Below are positions 46,377-59,507 of a stretch of DNA of 64,000 nt, one piece after another. Below the pieces are notes generated by a model, which was not told the DNA's origin, searched no databases, and saw only the letters and a list, made by a program, of their open reading frames with translations. How positions within the stretch are numbered: position 1 is the first letter of the stretch; every line of letters begins with the position of its first letter. The translations under genes were made by a program, and so were the position numbers. This DNA is from Limonium bicolor (lineage: Eukaryota > Streptophyta > Magnoliopsida > Caryophyllales > Plumbaginaceae), in NCBI GenBank assembly GCA_023374045.1, contig CM041776.1:347695636-347759635 (forward strand). Direction: 5' to 3'.

Positions 46377-49300
46377 CCCACTCATGGTGTTGTCCGATTT
46401 TACCTTCTCTTATGCCTTGTTCTCTTCGTGTTTTGAGCTTCATTTCAACCCTCCATGGTGGTGGAATTTCCCTCTTGATTCATGGGTGAAAGCCCCTCTT
46501 GAACACTCCAAAGGTAAACCCCAAACTTTGTGTTTTAAGCCCTTAAGTTGGTTTAGAGTTTCCTAAGGGTTTAGAGAATTAATTGAATACATTTTTGTGT
46601 TCCTTGGATGTTGGGATGGAGTTTGGAAACTCCATTCCCACTTGACCGAAATTGGAGGACAGGAGGAGCAAGAGGAGAATTAAAGAGAATTTGTTAAATT
46701 AAGGTAAGAAAACTATCTTAAACCTGTTATAATTGTTTAAGAATTTGGGATGGGTAATTAAGTTAATGAACCCAAATATGAATTGAAATCTATGCGAGAG
46801 AATGTGTATAGCTGATTTTAGAGATAATTGTGAGCTTGTGTTGATTTAAGGGCCTAAGTGCCATTGCATTTGATTTTGGCGTTATGTTGTTGTTGATGGG
46901 ATTTTGAGGATATATTATGCTCTGGTAGGACCCTTCATGGGTGTGGCTAGATTAGGATTGGAAATGGTGGAAATTGATGAATGTGGATATGTTAAGTTTA
47001 TGGGGAGGTTATGGCGAAATTTTGGTAGAAAATGAGTGTTTTGATGATGGCTTGGTGAATGGGGGAATCTTGGTGTTGTAGTGTTGAGTAGAGTGGTTTA
47101 ATATCCTTGGAATGGTATTTGGAAACTAGGAAGAAAAGGGTGAAAATCTGTAGCAAATAGCAAGTGAGGAACTTGGAATTTAAGGAAAAGAGTTTGTGTT
47201 TGTAACTTGTGAAACAAGGAGTGAATGTGGGTTTTAGGAGTGCTTTTATGTAGGAATGATTTGTAATGGTCATTGATGGTTTTGGTAAGGTTGGTGGAAG
47301 TTGGAAACATCTGAGGAGGTTTAAATGCACTGCTATGCATAATGCAACAGAGGGAATAGAAAATTTTGTGAATTTGAAACAAGAATTGGGGTGGTGGATT
47401 GGACCAACGTTTTAGGAGTATTTAAGGAGTGTTTTAGTGGTGTTTAAACAAGTAGAAAACATGTGGAAAGTTTAGGAAATGATTGGAGGTGAATTAGGGG
47501 TTGAAAAGAGGTCAAAAACTGTCAATTTTAACACCTACAGACATGGTCCGGGTTTGTAAACAAGTACACAAACCCGGACCACATCAAAAACGTGCCAGAA
47601 ACTCATTCCAGCATGTGGTCCGGGTTTGTATCCAAGTACACATACCCGGACCAAGCTATTTTGTACACAGAAAGTGATTTCCGGGATTGGTCCGGGATTG
47701 TAACCCCGGACACAAACCCGGACCAGTCTAAAAAGTGTCCAGAATGTGTTTTTAAGTGTTGTTATGATGGGGAAGTGAATGATAATGGTTTTAGATGATG
47801 AATAGGCCTGTGTGGGTGAGTTTTAAAGGCCATTGGAACTATAAACAAGTGTGAGAGTGAATGTGTAAGTTGTGAACTTAAGATCACATAAATAAGTTAA
47901 GGATAACGGGGTTAAGTACGGGAGTAATAGAAGTTTACATACCGTGAGATTTTTTTGTTAATAAAACATTTGAACAATAATACCAGTTGTTCAGAAACTA
48001 CCCGGGGAACGTGAGGTGACACGTTGGAGAAGATCCTCGGGCACGCGGTAGAGTAATCCATGGTGCAAGGTATGGTTTTCTTGCAACCGGTGTCCTACCG
48101 GGTTACACCGGCTTGTATGCCAACTTGTTTTTTTGTGTGTTTGCCACCTTGCAAGATAAAGCATGAAATGAGTTTACAGTAATTCATTAATGTGGCGTAA
48201 ATAATTCCGATACCGTTTAACCTTAACTATGTGTTAAACCGTAGCTAACCGACTCTAGGATCACATAAGAGATCGGTATTCGGATTAAACGTCCCAACCT
48301 ATGGGAACGTTCTAACTACAGCTATCCGTGCTAGTTGTGTATTGTGGTTGCATGTGTTGTTGTTTATCGGATGCTGTCCATGTTTGTCGAATAGGATGTT
48401 ACCTCCCTTGTGTGTGATTAACCAAACTTGTAACACCAAATGGTGTATGGATGTGATAAGTTCCATAAAGGAACTTCTAACTTTACGTATATATTATGAG
48501 GGGTAAGGAATCCGGTCGTTCCGGTCGCGCGTTGTTTGGGAGTTGATGTATATATTTGAATTAACTCCCACTCTATTATGTTATGGTTGTTTTTCCTTCT
48601 TGGATTACAATCACTCACAAGCTTAACCAAGGCTTACCTACCTAATTATTATTCGGGGCTAGGGGGAATACTGTTATGTTAAGGTTGCTTTCCTTCCTTG
48701 GATTGCAACCATCCACAAGCTTAACCAAGGCTTACCTACCTCACTATTATTTGAAGCTAGGGGAAATTGTGTATGGTGTGATCGGGTCTATATTACGGCC
48801 GACACATCTAAGTGAAGTAAATGTGTATGGTGTGCTCGGGCCTATATTTCCTCCGACACATCCTAAGTAAAGTGTTCGTTCTCTAAGAAGATCGGTATTA
48901 AGTTGTATACATGCTATTATGTGAAGTATGTTGTTATGTTGTGTACGTTGATCTCCGAAATCATCCCCGTACAATATAAGGGGTAATTAAGTATAACCCG
49001 GTTAAATGGGTATGTGTCGTCTAGCAAGGAATAGCTTCATTAGGGTAGAACCCTCAAGGGCCAAAGAACACAATAATGTGATCTAACCAGTGTGATGTGT
49101 TAATCTTATGTTTGTATCCTATTCATTGGATGTGTGATTTATAAAAATGATATCTGTGTACAGTTTCATGCATGTTTTAAATATAATTAACCGCATGCTA
49201 AGACAACAAATAGTTGTGCGTGGCCCGGTAGCATGCGGGCTGCTCGATTACCATACCAGCAAAGGTACTGACCCCCTTTGGGGAGCCCCCATTACTTTTC

Positions 49301-49635
49301 GGGTACAATGCAGCTGACAGCCGTTCAAGAGTAGGACGGGGTAACTGTTTATGTATGGGTGGTTATATAGTGTAGTGTGATATCGATGATGGTATGTATT
49401 AGACTCGGTTCAATTGGATTATAATTGTATTTGTTTTCAGTTAGAAACAGATTGTAATGTAAAGTTTAGCGCTCGGTATCTAGTCCATCAGACCGGTACA
49501 TTGTGTAAGTATTAGCCTTGTTAGCCACGTGGGTGGCTAACGGCGTGTAACACCGCCCCTTTTTGGTTAACGTTTATGTTGTGATTTCCACTACGATTAT
49601 TGGTTAAGTGTACAGTTTGTAGTTGGGGTGTTACA
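46377..49635 (+). repeat. K1 5' LTR, right-arm copy, truncated at its start
   Basis: Ends ggggtgttaca before the PBS. The first kilobase of the LTR is missing because of the breakpoint. GTCCG cluster at 47545-47726. The frames inside (46366-46566, 46998-47382, 47592-47798, 48418-48974) repeat those of the left arm and are not genes. Confidence 0.8.
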
Positions 49636-49904
49636 AAAAGTGGTATCAGAGCGAAGTATCGCTCTGATGACTGGAAATACCGAGCTTAGGAAGTACCGAG
49701 TTAGGAATTTAAGATTTGGGTTAAGGGATGAGTGATAGCGTGAGGAATACGCTAGTTAGGAATTACCAGTGTGTACTGGATACCTACAACATTCTTCCCG
49801 CCCTCCACAACCCCCGTTTTATTACTTAGAAAGAACGCCAGAGAGATTGAAAGCCCTCTCATACTCGGGAAGAGAACCCGATCTGGCTGTTACAAATTAT
49901 CTCT
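49636..49904 (+). other. K1 leader and PBS, right-arm copy
   Basis: TGGTATCAGAGC at 49641-49652, embedded in the hairpin with arms atcagagcga/tcgctctgat (49645-49668). No gene. Confidence 0.7.
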
Positions 49905-49909
49905 TTAAG

Positions 49910-52900
49910 TGTAACACCCCATCTCAATCCAAATGTGGTTTCGCAACTTAACGACATATATATAAATGTCACCGCGGAATTCAATACACTCCAGGACCTT
50001 GCCACGGTCTGACTGACAGAATATACCGAACATTAGTACATACAAATCTTAACCAATACATATCCTTCTTTCAATCCCCTCACATCCTGTACATCTTACT
50101 AACTAAAATTGCCATACGAGCGTACATGCACAACTTGTAGGCCACACTTAACCCGTAACGCTTGTACCCATCTTACTCTCGTGACGGTCGCCTCCTGACG
50201 TTCACCTGTGTAGTAAAAACAGCCCCCAAGGGGGTCAGCACGAATGCTGGTACGATCCTCTCATGGCCCCAAGCTAACGTGGCTACGACGACTAATTGTC
50301 GATAGCATGCAGGTTGATTAGATGCACAACATAATAGAAGGTGCAGTAAACAACAAACCAATTATGAACAATCAAAGTTCAAACACAACGAACGACTTAA
50401 ATGCGTTCCCTTAATTAGTGAGTCAATTATTCACTCCTTAAGTTACGTTTCCTCTTAATCTTAATCCATCCTTATCTTACCTCAATCTTAGTCTTATCTT
50501 AGTTTTAGAAAACAACCATCCTTTAAAAAGGAATGGATGTAGCTTATCTCAGTCTTATAATACAAACCATCCTTTAAATAGGAATGGTTGCAACTTATCT
50601 CAACCTTACCTTATATATGTCAACCGTCCTCTCATTGGGAACTGGTTAACCCTTAGTTCGTTGTTTATTTTCGTAAGGCTTGGTTAACCCTAGCCAGCAG
50701 CAGCACTTACCGGCAATAAACAACATTCTTAAATTGTTGGGGATGTAGGCTAGATCCCCCACGCCATCTTAATGCCAGCTACCTTGGACGGGATGTCCAA
50801 TGTAGCTGAGCGGTCAACCCGACCCTAGGCTACAAGTCCGAAGACAAGTCCTTAAGCGGAAGTCGGATCTGCTTTAGATACCGACCCCCTTTCCTTAGCA
50901 TGCATGACCGGAGTCAATCCCGGGTTCCTCACTCCCCCCAAGTACCAGTTAGTAGAAGTCTTAAGACAATGTTTGTTGGTTAAACCTCTTTCGGTTTTTA
51001 ACAACTAATATTATGGAGTGTTCTTTAGTCTCACACAATTCCTTACTAAACGTTAGTTAGTAGGTTTTCACGGTAAGTTGTGTTAGTTTTCAAACATCAC
51101 ACAACAATACAATAAACATAATGTTCCGGTTGCATGCTTTATCTTGTTTAGTGATCACACAAAAAATAGCACACAAGCCGAGGGACACCTCGTTAGCAAG
51201 CAGGTCACAAGAAGAACTGTATCGTTCACCGTCGGTGGTTGCTTGTTTAATCTCCTTCCGGGTCCCAATTCACAAGTCCTAAAACATTCATTCAGTTTTA
51301 GGTTATTAGTTACTTAACTCTTCCCAACTTACTTAACCTACTTACCCACCATTGTTCACCATTTAATGTTCACTAAGTCCTTACAGTTTTAACTTAGACT
51401 TTTAAGTGCATCATTTCTCATTGTCTCTTATACTTATTCACCCACTTAATTGTCATTAATTCCCACCAAACATGTCCTTAATAACTTTATAATATCAATA
51501 CTTATCAATCCCCATCATTACCTAACATTTTCAAGCTTATACACCATTTTTAGAGTGGTCCGGGACCTGGTCCTCAACCTAAGTCCCGGACCATACCTGG
51601 TTCAAACTCTCGGCTGTTTTAATGTGGTGGTCCGGGACTTTGTATGGGACTTAAGTCCCGGACCAATGCAAGCTAAAATCCTCGGGGTAAATCAGGGGGT
51701 GGTCCGGAACTTCATACCAAACTTAAGTCCCGGACCAGGGTGCTGGATGAAGTCTCGGCTCTAATTTAGGCATGGTCCGGGACTTTACCCTGGACCTAGG
51801 TCCCGGACTAGCTGCAGGTTTTAACCATTTGCATTTTTCTAAGTGTGATTGCCCTTGTTCTCTTCATCCATGCTTTACCCAAGGTCCATATAAGATCTTA
51901 GAAATATTCTAACCCCAAAATAATATCTTAAACTTGCCCATTCCTCATCTAAACTTGTTACCCAATTTCTCACAAAATCTCTTATTACTTGTAATATTTT
52001 CCTTAAGTTTTCTAAGTGGTATATCATGCCTACAACTCAACTAACCAAAATGCTATCTTCACAACCATCTTAACTACTCCTCAAGCATCATCATGCACAA
52101 CCCATTAGCTTTATTCACACTTCTCAAAGCTATATATAATCTAGCACATGCTTACTTCTTCACAAGTCATTATACCTTATTTTTCCTTCAAACTTTGTAC
52201 AAGTTTCCTAGCTTCCTTCACTATGGTTTTGGTGCTTAAATTAACCATTGGATCCCCTAGTCCCTCTTAGACATCTACATCTCTTTTACTCAACTTACAC
52301 ACCATTCTCATAATCATACACTCTTATACATTCCTAGTCTTTTTCCTTGACAATTTACAATATTCTCTTACACTTTCTCTTCCATCTCCAAGTCCACTCC
52401 TTACCATCAAGACTAGAACCTCATTAGTCCATCACTAGCATCTTCACTACTTACAAGATTCCCAAAACTCTCATTGTTATATTCCCTAGTTCATAACTAA
52501 ATACCTTATAGCATTATACATCTTTTCATCCAAATTTTTCTCAAGTCTTATCATTCCTCTTAACATGACTTTGGTGTGTTCAATATACCCACCAATCCTC
52601 TAATCCCTCCTAGACACTCTAGGTCATCCTAAACCTCAAGAACTACTTAGTTAACTCATTTCCACTCAAATTCCTCTTAATGATCCCTAGTAAACCCTAG
52701 GGCATATTAACTCACCACCACCACTTAAACACTTTGTTTTCTACTCAAATTTCGCCATAGCTTCCCTAGTATTTTATCATGCCCAAATGCATGGTTTTCC
52801 TCATTCAACCATCTCACACACACCAAGTTCTTTCTCATCATATTTTCTCACCCAAATCAACTCATTCACAACAAACTCAATATAATGCAATAATCTTAAA

Positions 52901-54531
52901 TTGCATAGCACTAAGGCTCTTAAATGACATGGCTCTTAGGCCCTTAAATGACTTAAACTTAAACACTGAATTTCCCACATATAAAAGCTTTCAACCTGCA
53001 AATACACCCATCAATCTCATAGTAGTTATAATGCTCTTAAAACCCGTCTTAATCTAATCTTACTGACTCATTCTCATTGGCTCCTTAATCACAAGTTCAT
53101 AAGCTTGTTTAAATTCTTTTTCCTAGGTTATATAACCCATTACATAATGTAAGCTTTAAGCTACATTAGTACTCACCTAAACTCATCCCTTAAAACTTAA
53201 ACCACCATTAGGTAAGCAACTTACCTTGTTTTTCTCAAGTTTCTCTCAAGTTTCTCCTTAGGCTTCTTCCCTTGGGAATCTCGGCCACCATTCTAATTTC
53301 TTTTGCCAATGTCCTAACCAATATACAATGACTCTCATGAGTGCTAGATAATGCATTAACCTTAGGAATTACTCTCTAGGTTAAAAATGTGTTTTAAGGT
53401 ATTAAATTGAATACTTTACCTTGGATTCTCAAAACAAGCTTGGCTATGAATCAAGAATGACCTCCTCTAGCCCCTGGAGAATAGAAAACAAGCTAGAACA
53501 ATGGATAAAACAAGGCTCCATGAGAAGGTAATTTTCGGTCATGAAGAAGAAGTGGTGGAAACATGGTTTTTTCTTACATTTTCGTTACCTTGGATGAATG
53601 GAGAACCAAATGGGCTCTTCAAACCTGATTTTCCTCCATCAATGGAGATTTCTCTTGGCACCAAAATGGAGCTTTGAATTATTTGCAAAGATAGAAAGGA
53701 GGGCCTTGACTTAACTAAGACAAATCTATGCTTATTTTTGGATTTGGAGCTAAAATGAAGGTTTGGTGAGCATTTGAAGATGGAGCACCCATGGAGGCAG
53801 CCCAGCCCTATCGGTTTTGGAGCGGGAGAGGAGAAGAAGAAACCATGGGTGAAGGTGGGAAATGAAGAGAGGAGAGAAGGTGGGCTAGTATAGATATTTT
53901 GCTTCAGAAAAGCAAATAGTAACCTCTTTTACTTTACTCTTCTTTTCCTTCTTATTTGATGAAGTCTATGGTGACTCATCCCTTAGAAAACCGGCCCCTC
54001 TTAAATAAGGCTAGTCATGATCTTTGTTGACCAACTTATTAGACTTAGTTGATTAAAGACTAAACTAGGCACTATTTGATTACTATTCACAAACTAGTGC
54101 ACATAATTGTGAAATTTTTGATTTCCCATTGATTTAGACTTCCTAATGTGATACTAAGTAGTACACATGTTAATTAAAGAGTAAGGATGGACATTTAGCC
54201 ACTCAAAACCCATTTACAAGACAATTTTTCAAAAATGTGCTTTAAGACTTCTTAAAGCACATTTTGTGTTTTAACTTGTTTTCAAGCTTAGTTTTCTTTG
54301 GTAGTTGGTTTAAAATGACCATTAGGATATTACTAAGTTCTTATCATGATATTTGGGTACTCACCCAAGTCTCTCCAAGCTTAGAGCACATTTTTGCCTT
54401 AATTGCCCTTAAGGCATTTTCTTGTGTTTTCCTTGGTTTAAATTGTCTACCAATCTCTCTAAAGCATATTTTAGCCTTAATACATCATATATTGATGTTT
54501 TACTTAACATACTTAGGTTTGGGGTATTTCA
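49910..54531 (-). repeat. S1 solo LTR, right-arm copy
   Basis: 4.62 kb between ttaag copies at 49905-49909 and 54532-54536, the reverse complement of the left-arm flanks. GTCCG cluster 51556-51808. No gene; frames such as 54264-54572 and 51450-51764 are LTR sequence. Confidence 0.85.
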
Positions 54532-54536
54532 TTAAG

Positions 54537-55134
54537 AACCAAACCTGTCATGCGGTAGATTCCAAGAACTAAGAATCCCATAGACGGAACCTGGTTGAAC
54601 ACCTTTACCCGCACTTAATAGCGGAAGATTAGAATCCTATCTACAAGAGACTGAAATTTCCGGCGACCTGGGTCGACATGCCTAGCAGTCGAGGAAACCC
54701 AGCCAACAAGAAAGAAAGCACTAACTGTGCACAGAAGCGGACAATGGAGAAGCAACAAACCTGAGACACACGTCTACGGGAACACAAATGTTAAATAATA
54801 CCGACAATGGTATAGTAACCGACTAAGGAACTAGTCAAGGACGGAGGATTCCAAACCTACAACACCAAAGAGCTGCTGTAATATCCGATTATCACAGTTT
54901 AGATAACTATGGGAGTATGAGTGAAGCATACTTCAATAGGGCTAAGAAGTAGTACCTGAACAAGAAAACCAAGTCTCGTTACCACGGCAACTGTGTGGGA
55001 GGAACATTAAGGAAGAACACAGAGTTAAGTGAATCGAGAGTCACCCTAGTTAACGACTACCACGTCAAGACCAATGAGAGTCGCTCGAATGTTGTATTAT
55101 CAAAACTGTAAGGTCAAAGGAGGAGCCAACAAGG
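54537..55134 (+). pseudogene. K1 internal piece with possible gag start, right-arm copy
   Basis: Counterpart of 19692-20289. A 28-codon frame starts at 54678 (MPSSRGNPANKKESTNC) and stops at 54762-54764. The remainder is closed in all frames. Confidence 0.4.
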
Positions 55135-55139
55135 CTACC

Positions 55140-56710
55140 TGATAAGTGCAAAACATATAGACTTATTAGGTTTAATCACCCTATAATTTGTAGCATTTTA
55201 TAGTAATGTTTCTCACTTATCTAGGGTTTTTCCTATAATTATGTTGTTATATTAACTGATGTATTTATGTGTTAAATTGTAGGAAAATACCTAAAACATA
55301 TATATATATGTTTATAAGGGATTAAAGAAGGTCACGTGGAGGAGGACATGCATGCGTGATTTGCATGCAACCCGCCTCATTAGGGGGCGGACAACACTAG
55401 AAATGGAGAAGATAGAGGCAACCGCCTCATTAGGGGGCGGACAAACTCAATGCAACCGCCCCATAAACAAGAGGACGTGGAGGAGGCGACAAGAGAGGGA
55501 TACGAATTTCATGGGTTAGTGCGGACACAATTCAAACCGCCCGATGCAACCGCCTCATTTGAGGAGGCGGACGTGACTAAAAATACAGATCTGAAACGGG
55601 TTATCTTCCTCACCGACTCGCTCTGCAACTTGATTCAGACGGCGCCTACCAGAAAATACTCACGCGTTGTTCCTGTCCCCTGCAATCAGTGAAGCTTCAA
55701 TCAACAATCAGTGAAGCTTCAATCAACGAGCTCAATCAATGAGCTACTCCTCTGCTGATTCTTCTTCCTCTATAAATACAACGCTCAGCTTACCTTCTCC
55801 TCGGTGTCCTTCCAGAGGTTCTGTCCGTGGTTCCTCTGGAGTTCCAATTCACACCATCATTCCATCTTCGTACCACTACACTTTCACTCACTCGTTCATC
55901 TTCATCTCTAATCTCCCGCTTCTCTCCATTTGTTTTTCTTTCTCATTAATTTTTCACCTCTAGTCTCACGTATTTAAATAGAAGACCAAACTATTTAATA
56001 TGTTAGGCTAGAGTACGTATACTCTAGTAATAATTATTATGTATCTGTATTAATTATGCAATATGTTTTACTGGTTTTAATTTTATTAAAGTTTGTTACG
56101 CTTAAAGGTCTTCTTTTTCATCTTTTTAATAAATGTCATGAGTTTATAAATTGCTTGCTAGTCTATTTTGATCAGACCGGTGATAAATAGACAGGTTAAT
56201 TAAGTCGTAAAACTGGAGAAAGCTTTATTATGATTAATGAGTTAGTATTTTCAAGTTGCAAGAATAAAATCCCATACATACTCCTCTACCGTCCACCAGT
56301 GGGTGCTTGATCGCACAACTGGAACGAGTCTTATGAGTCTATGACTTAGACCTTAAGATAAAAATAGGATCTTGCCAAACAATTATAATTAAACCAGTAG
56401 ACCTAGCATGAAAGAGCAGATATTATATTAATGTGAACCAGGGTCCCGTTTAGTTTAACTGTTTGTTTAGTTAAATTTCATCTTTCCCTTTTTATTTATT
56501 ATGAAAACAAGTCAATTAATCCCCCCTTTTGTGACACGCTTAGGTACTATAATATGTACATTAGTCCCGCGGTTTCGATATCCGGTCGCTTACATTTTCA
56601 CTATACTACTGCGACCGGGATTTGTTTGCAGCCCGACGTTTTAATTTGAGTTTTAATTTCTTTTCTTTTAATTTTACACCAGTTTATCCACTCACTTTAT
56701 AACGTCTGCA
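55140..56710 (+). repeat. E2 5' LTR (right arm)
   Basis: 1571 bp. TATA box 55771-55778; GTCCGCC cluster 55374-55575. The frames at 55450-55692 and 55739-55963 are chance openings across these parts. Confidence 0.9.
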
Positions 56711-56713
56711 AAA

Positions 56714-56731
56714 TGGCGCCGTTGCCGGGGA
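56714..56731 (+). other. E2 primer binding site (right arm)
   Basis: TGGCGCCGTTGCCGGGGA, three bases after the LTR, matching the plant tRNA-Asp 3' end in all 18 positions. Confidence 0.9.
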
Positions 56732-58216
56732 CTAGATTTATTCTAGTTCCTTAGCCCCGGATTATTCACCTGTTTAATTATAAATATTTTGTTCTTTTTA
56801 ATCTGTTAATATTATGTCTATAATATTTTGTTTATTGTTAATATTAATTATCTACTATATTTTGTTAATATAATTATCTAATAATCTGTTAATATTAATT
56901 GGACATCTGACATTGGACACCTGACTTTGGCCATCTAACTACGGATATCTGACTTCTGACATCTAACTTCTAACTCTTATATTATTAACATTTAATTTCC
57001 ATTGTCTCTAACATTTAATTTCCATTGTCTCTAACATTTAATTTTCATTGTCTCTAACATTTAATTTTATGTAAATTAACTACTAACTTTAATTTATGTT
57101 ATTTAATTACTAACTTATAATTTTTGTCATTTTTATTACTAACCCATTATTTCATGACTTTATTGTTTTTTTGTTGTTGTTTAAATAAGGTTATAATCGA
57201 AGAAAAAAAAAACGAAACAGGGGGCTGTCCGCGTGGACAACCGCCCCGTTTCCAGGCGGTCATCTAAGCCACGTCCGCCTACTTTCTACGCGCGGTCGTC
57301 CACGCGGACGCAACTGAGTACCGCGGCCACTGAGTTTACCGCATCCTTGTCCGCCTGAAAACCGAGCGGACGTCCAGCGGACGTCCCTCTATGCTGAAAA
57401 AAAAATAGCTAAACACCGCGTTTCACTCAGTCTGTTCTTCTTCCATTCAATTCATTTCGAACTCAGCCAGCCCGAGAGAAGAACACAGACACCGCAAATC
57501 GCCCTCTCCCACAATTCAACACAACTTCTTCAATTCTTCATCAAATTTTACAAGGTTGGTACCGAAATGCTCGTTTTTTCAATTCTTTACGTTTCTATAG
57601 CTTCAAATTTGTAAATGATGAACTACATTAGGAGAATTGAGGTCTGAATTTTCGAATCCCTAATTCCTTAAATTCGAAAATTTCGAATTCTAATTGCTAG
57701 ATTTGTCTCGAATTTGTCCTATATTAATCATAATCTACATACACAAGGTTAAATCTTCTCTTATTACACTTAGATTGGGTGTTTTTGTTGAATTCGAAAA
57801 TTGAAGAATGATAGTTACGAAAATCCATTGTTAAAACTAGCATTTTTCAGTTTTATTTAGCCTTGATTATTAACGAATATAGATTATGATATAGGTTATT
57901 ATTTATAGATTTGATTGGTGACGGTATTAAAATACCTTGCTTCTGACTGAATTTTTGTGGAGAATCGTAGAATTTTAGGGGAGATTCTGTCGAATTTTCG
58001 ACAGAATTTATGTTGTAAATTATTCTGTTAATATTTCATAATTTTGTTCTACTTGTTTTCTATTTTTGTTAATTTGTGAAGTTGTTTTTATTAATACTCT
58101 GTTTAATATTATTTTTATGTTGCTTATTAATTTTTATGTTGTTGTCTATCTGTTTAATATTAAATATTAATTATTATACTGTTAATATTTGTTTACCTTT
58201 AATTCCATATATTAGT
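56732..58216 (+). other. E2 leader (right arm), with intron-like segment
   Basis: Contains the 23-bp tandem repeat (56990-57058) and a GTCCG cluster (57226-57390). A cytosine- and adenine-rich stretch (57420-57554) then ends acaag|gttggt. The following 661 bases end in a pyrimidine-rich ...atattag at 58215, one base before the ORF1 start codon. This has the form of a 5' UTR intron. No gene otherwise. Confidence 0.45.
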
Positions 58217-59507
58217 ATGCCTCCTCGTATGCGTGGTGGTTTATCTGGTTCTGGATCTGCTAGGGGCAACTGCCCCGGGGCATCATCTTCTTCTGCTCCT
58301 TTTCGTCATCCGGATCTTCGGGATGACGGGTTTATTTCGGCAGAAGCCCGAGCCTGGTTCGATCTAGGTAAGGACTTCATTATGGAGAGGAGATTTGCTC
58401 CTGAGGTACTAGAGGCTGCAGGGGTGGATACCCTGTTTGCCAGACATGGACTTTCTATGGTCCTGAAGATGGGTGCGGGAATCGTCTGTGAGGAGCTCGT
58501 GAGAGAGTTTTATGCGAATGCCCGGCGGGCAATCTGAGCATCACCTCTTACGTGCGCCATCACCCTGTGGAGATCACACCCATCACATTCTCGTCCATCC
58601 TACACATCCAGATTGGTCCTGGAGATCACCGGGGGTTCACAGAGGATTATATGCATATGTCGAAGACCCGATGGCTTCAGGACGTAGGTCGGAGGATCCG
58701 ACATAGAGGGGAGGAGGACAAGGAAGTCCTCCCTTTCGCGAGCTTCCCTACACTGCAGCAGAGGCTTCTCTTGGACATCATAGCCCATCAGATTCGCCCC
58801 TCTGCAGCACATGATGCGTCTGATGAGGACTGCGCTCTACTTGACTATTTCCTCGCTCCTTTTCCGCCTGCTCAGCGCCTCTCCTTCAGCCACATTATGT
58901 TTGGCCAGCTCCACAAGGTGGTGTCCTATCTGAGGACAAAGAAGAAGAAGATCACTCCCATCTTTCCCTTCTTTATCTGGTACCACCTCTTCACTGTCCT
59001 TCCCACAGATGTCACACGAGCTGTAGAGCTCAGGACAGGAAAGCGCCCAGTCACACTGCAGACTGTGCGGAGCTGGGGCTTTATGCGCTCAGATGACGGT
59101 ACTTGGGTCAGGGGTACAGCTGCTCGATCTTCCACTGCTTCATCCACAGCAGCAGGACCCTCTACGGGAGCTACACATTCTGTTGATCCCGACCACCCGT
59201 CCGCTGAGACTGCACAGGGAGAGGAGCCCTACGTGCCTACTACTGATGTGATGCAGACTCCAGCTCCTGTACCTATCCCGACAGATCTCCAGACTCAGTT
59301 CCAGGCCTTCCATCAGAGGTTGAGAGCTTTGAGCAGACTCAGCAGAGGATACTGGCTGAGCAGGCATGGGTGATGCAGCGCTTGGACCAGAGTGAGGAGT
59401 TGCATGCACAGACAGCGCAGCAGAATGTGCAGACCGCTCAGCTCCTAGCGCGTCTCCTCGCCCAGACAGGCCAGGGACCAGCACAGCCTCCACCACCACC
59501 GCAGTGA
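58217..59507 (+). pseudogene. E2 ORF1 (gag-like plant transposon protein), right-arm copy
   Basis: Start MPPRMRGGLSGSGSARG at 58217, stop 59505-59507, about 430 codons in three pieces. The first (to 58537) has the segments FISAEARAWFDL, ERRFAPEVLEAAGVD and CEELVREFYAN. After a one-base shift near 58520 the second (58552-59373) has SFSHIMFGQL, KKITPIFPFFIWYHL and an alanine-, serine- and threonine-rich linker. A private shift near 59320 separates a Gln-rich, coiled-coil-like tail ending in polyproline. The order resembles the Athila ORF1-type plant transposon proteins. The upstream in-frame codons from 58076 are intron-like and not part of it. Confidence 0.65.

Noticed and set aside
28446..46377. 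Whole inverted repeat as a missed-adapter read artefact
   Set aside because: Such artefacts give a palindrome with almost no spacer; here 14 to 18 kb of unrelated sequence separates the arms, and the arms differ by a clean hAT insertion. An assembly error of another kind remains possible.
49641..49652. K1 as a Ty1/copia element because of the tRNA-Met PBS
   Set aside because: LTRs over 4 kb, the chromovirus-like 3' end motif and a gag-like start favour Ty3/gypsy, though no pol domain could confirm it.
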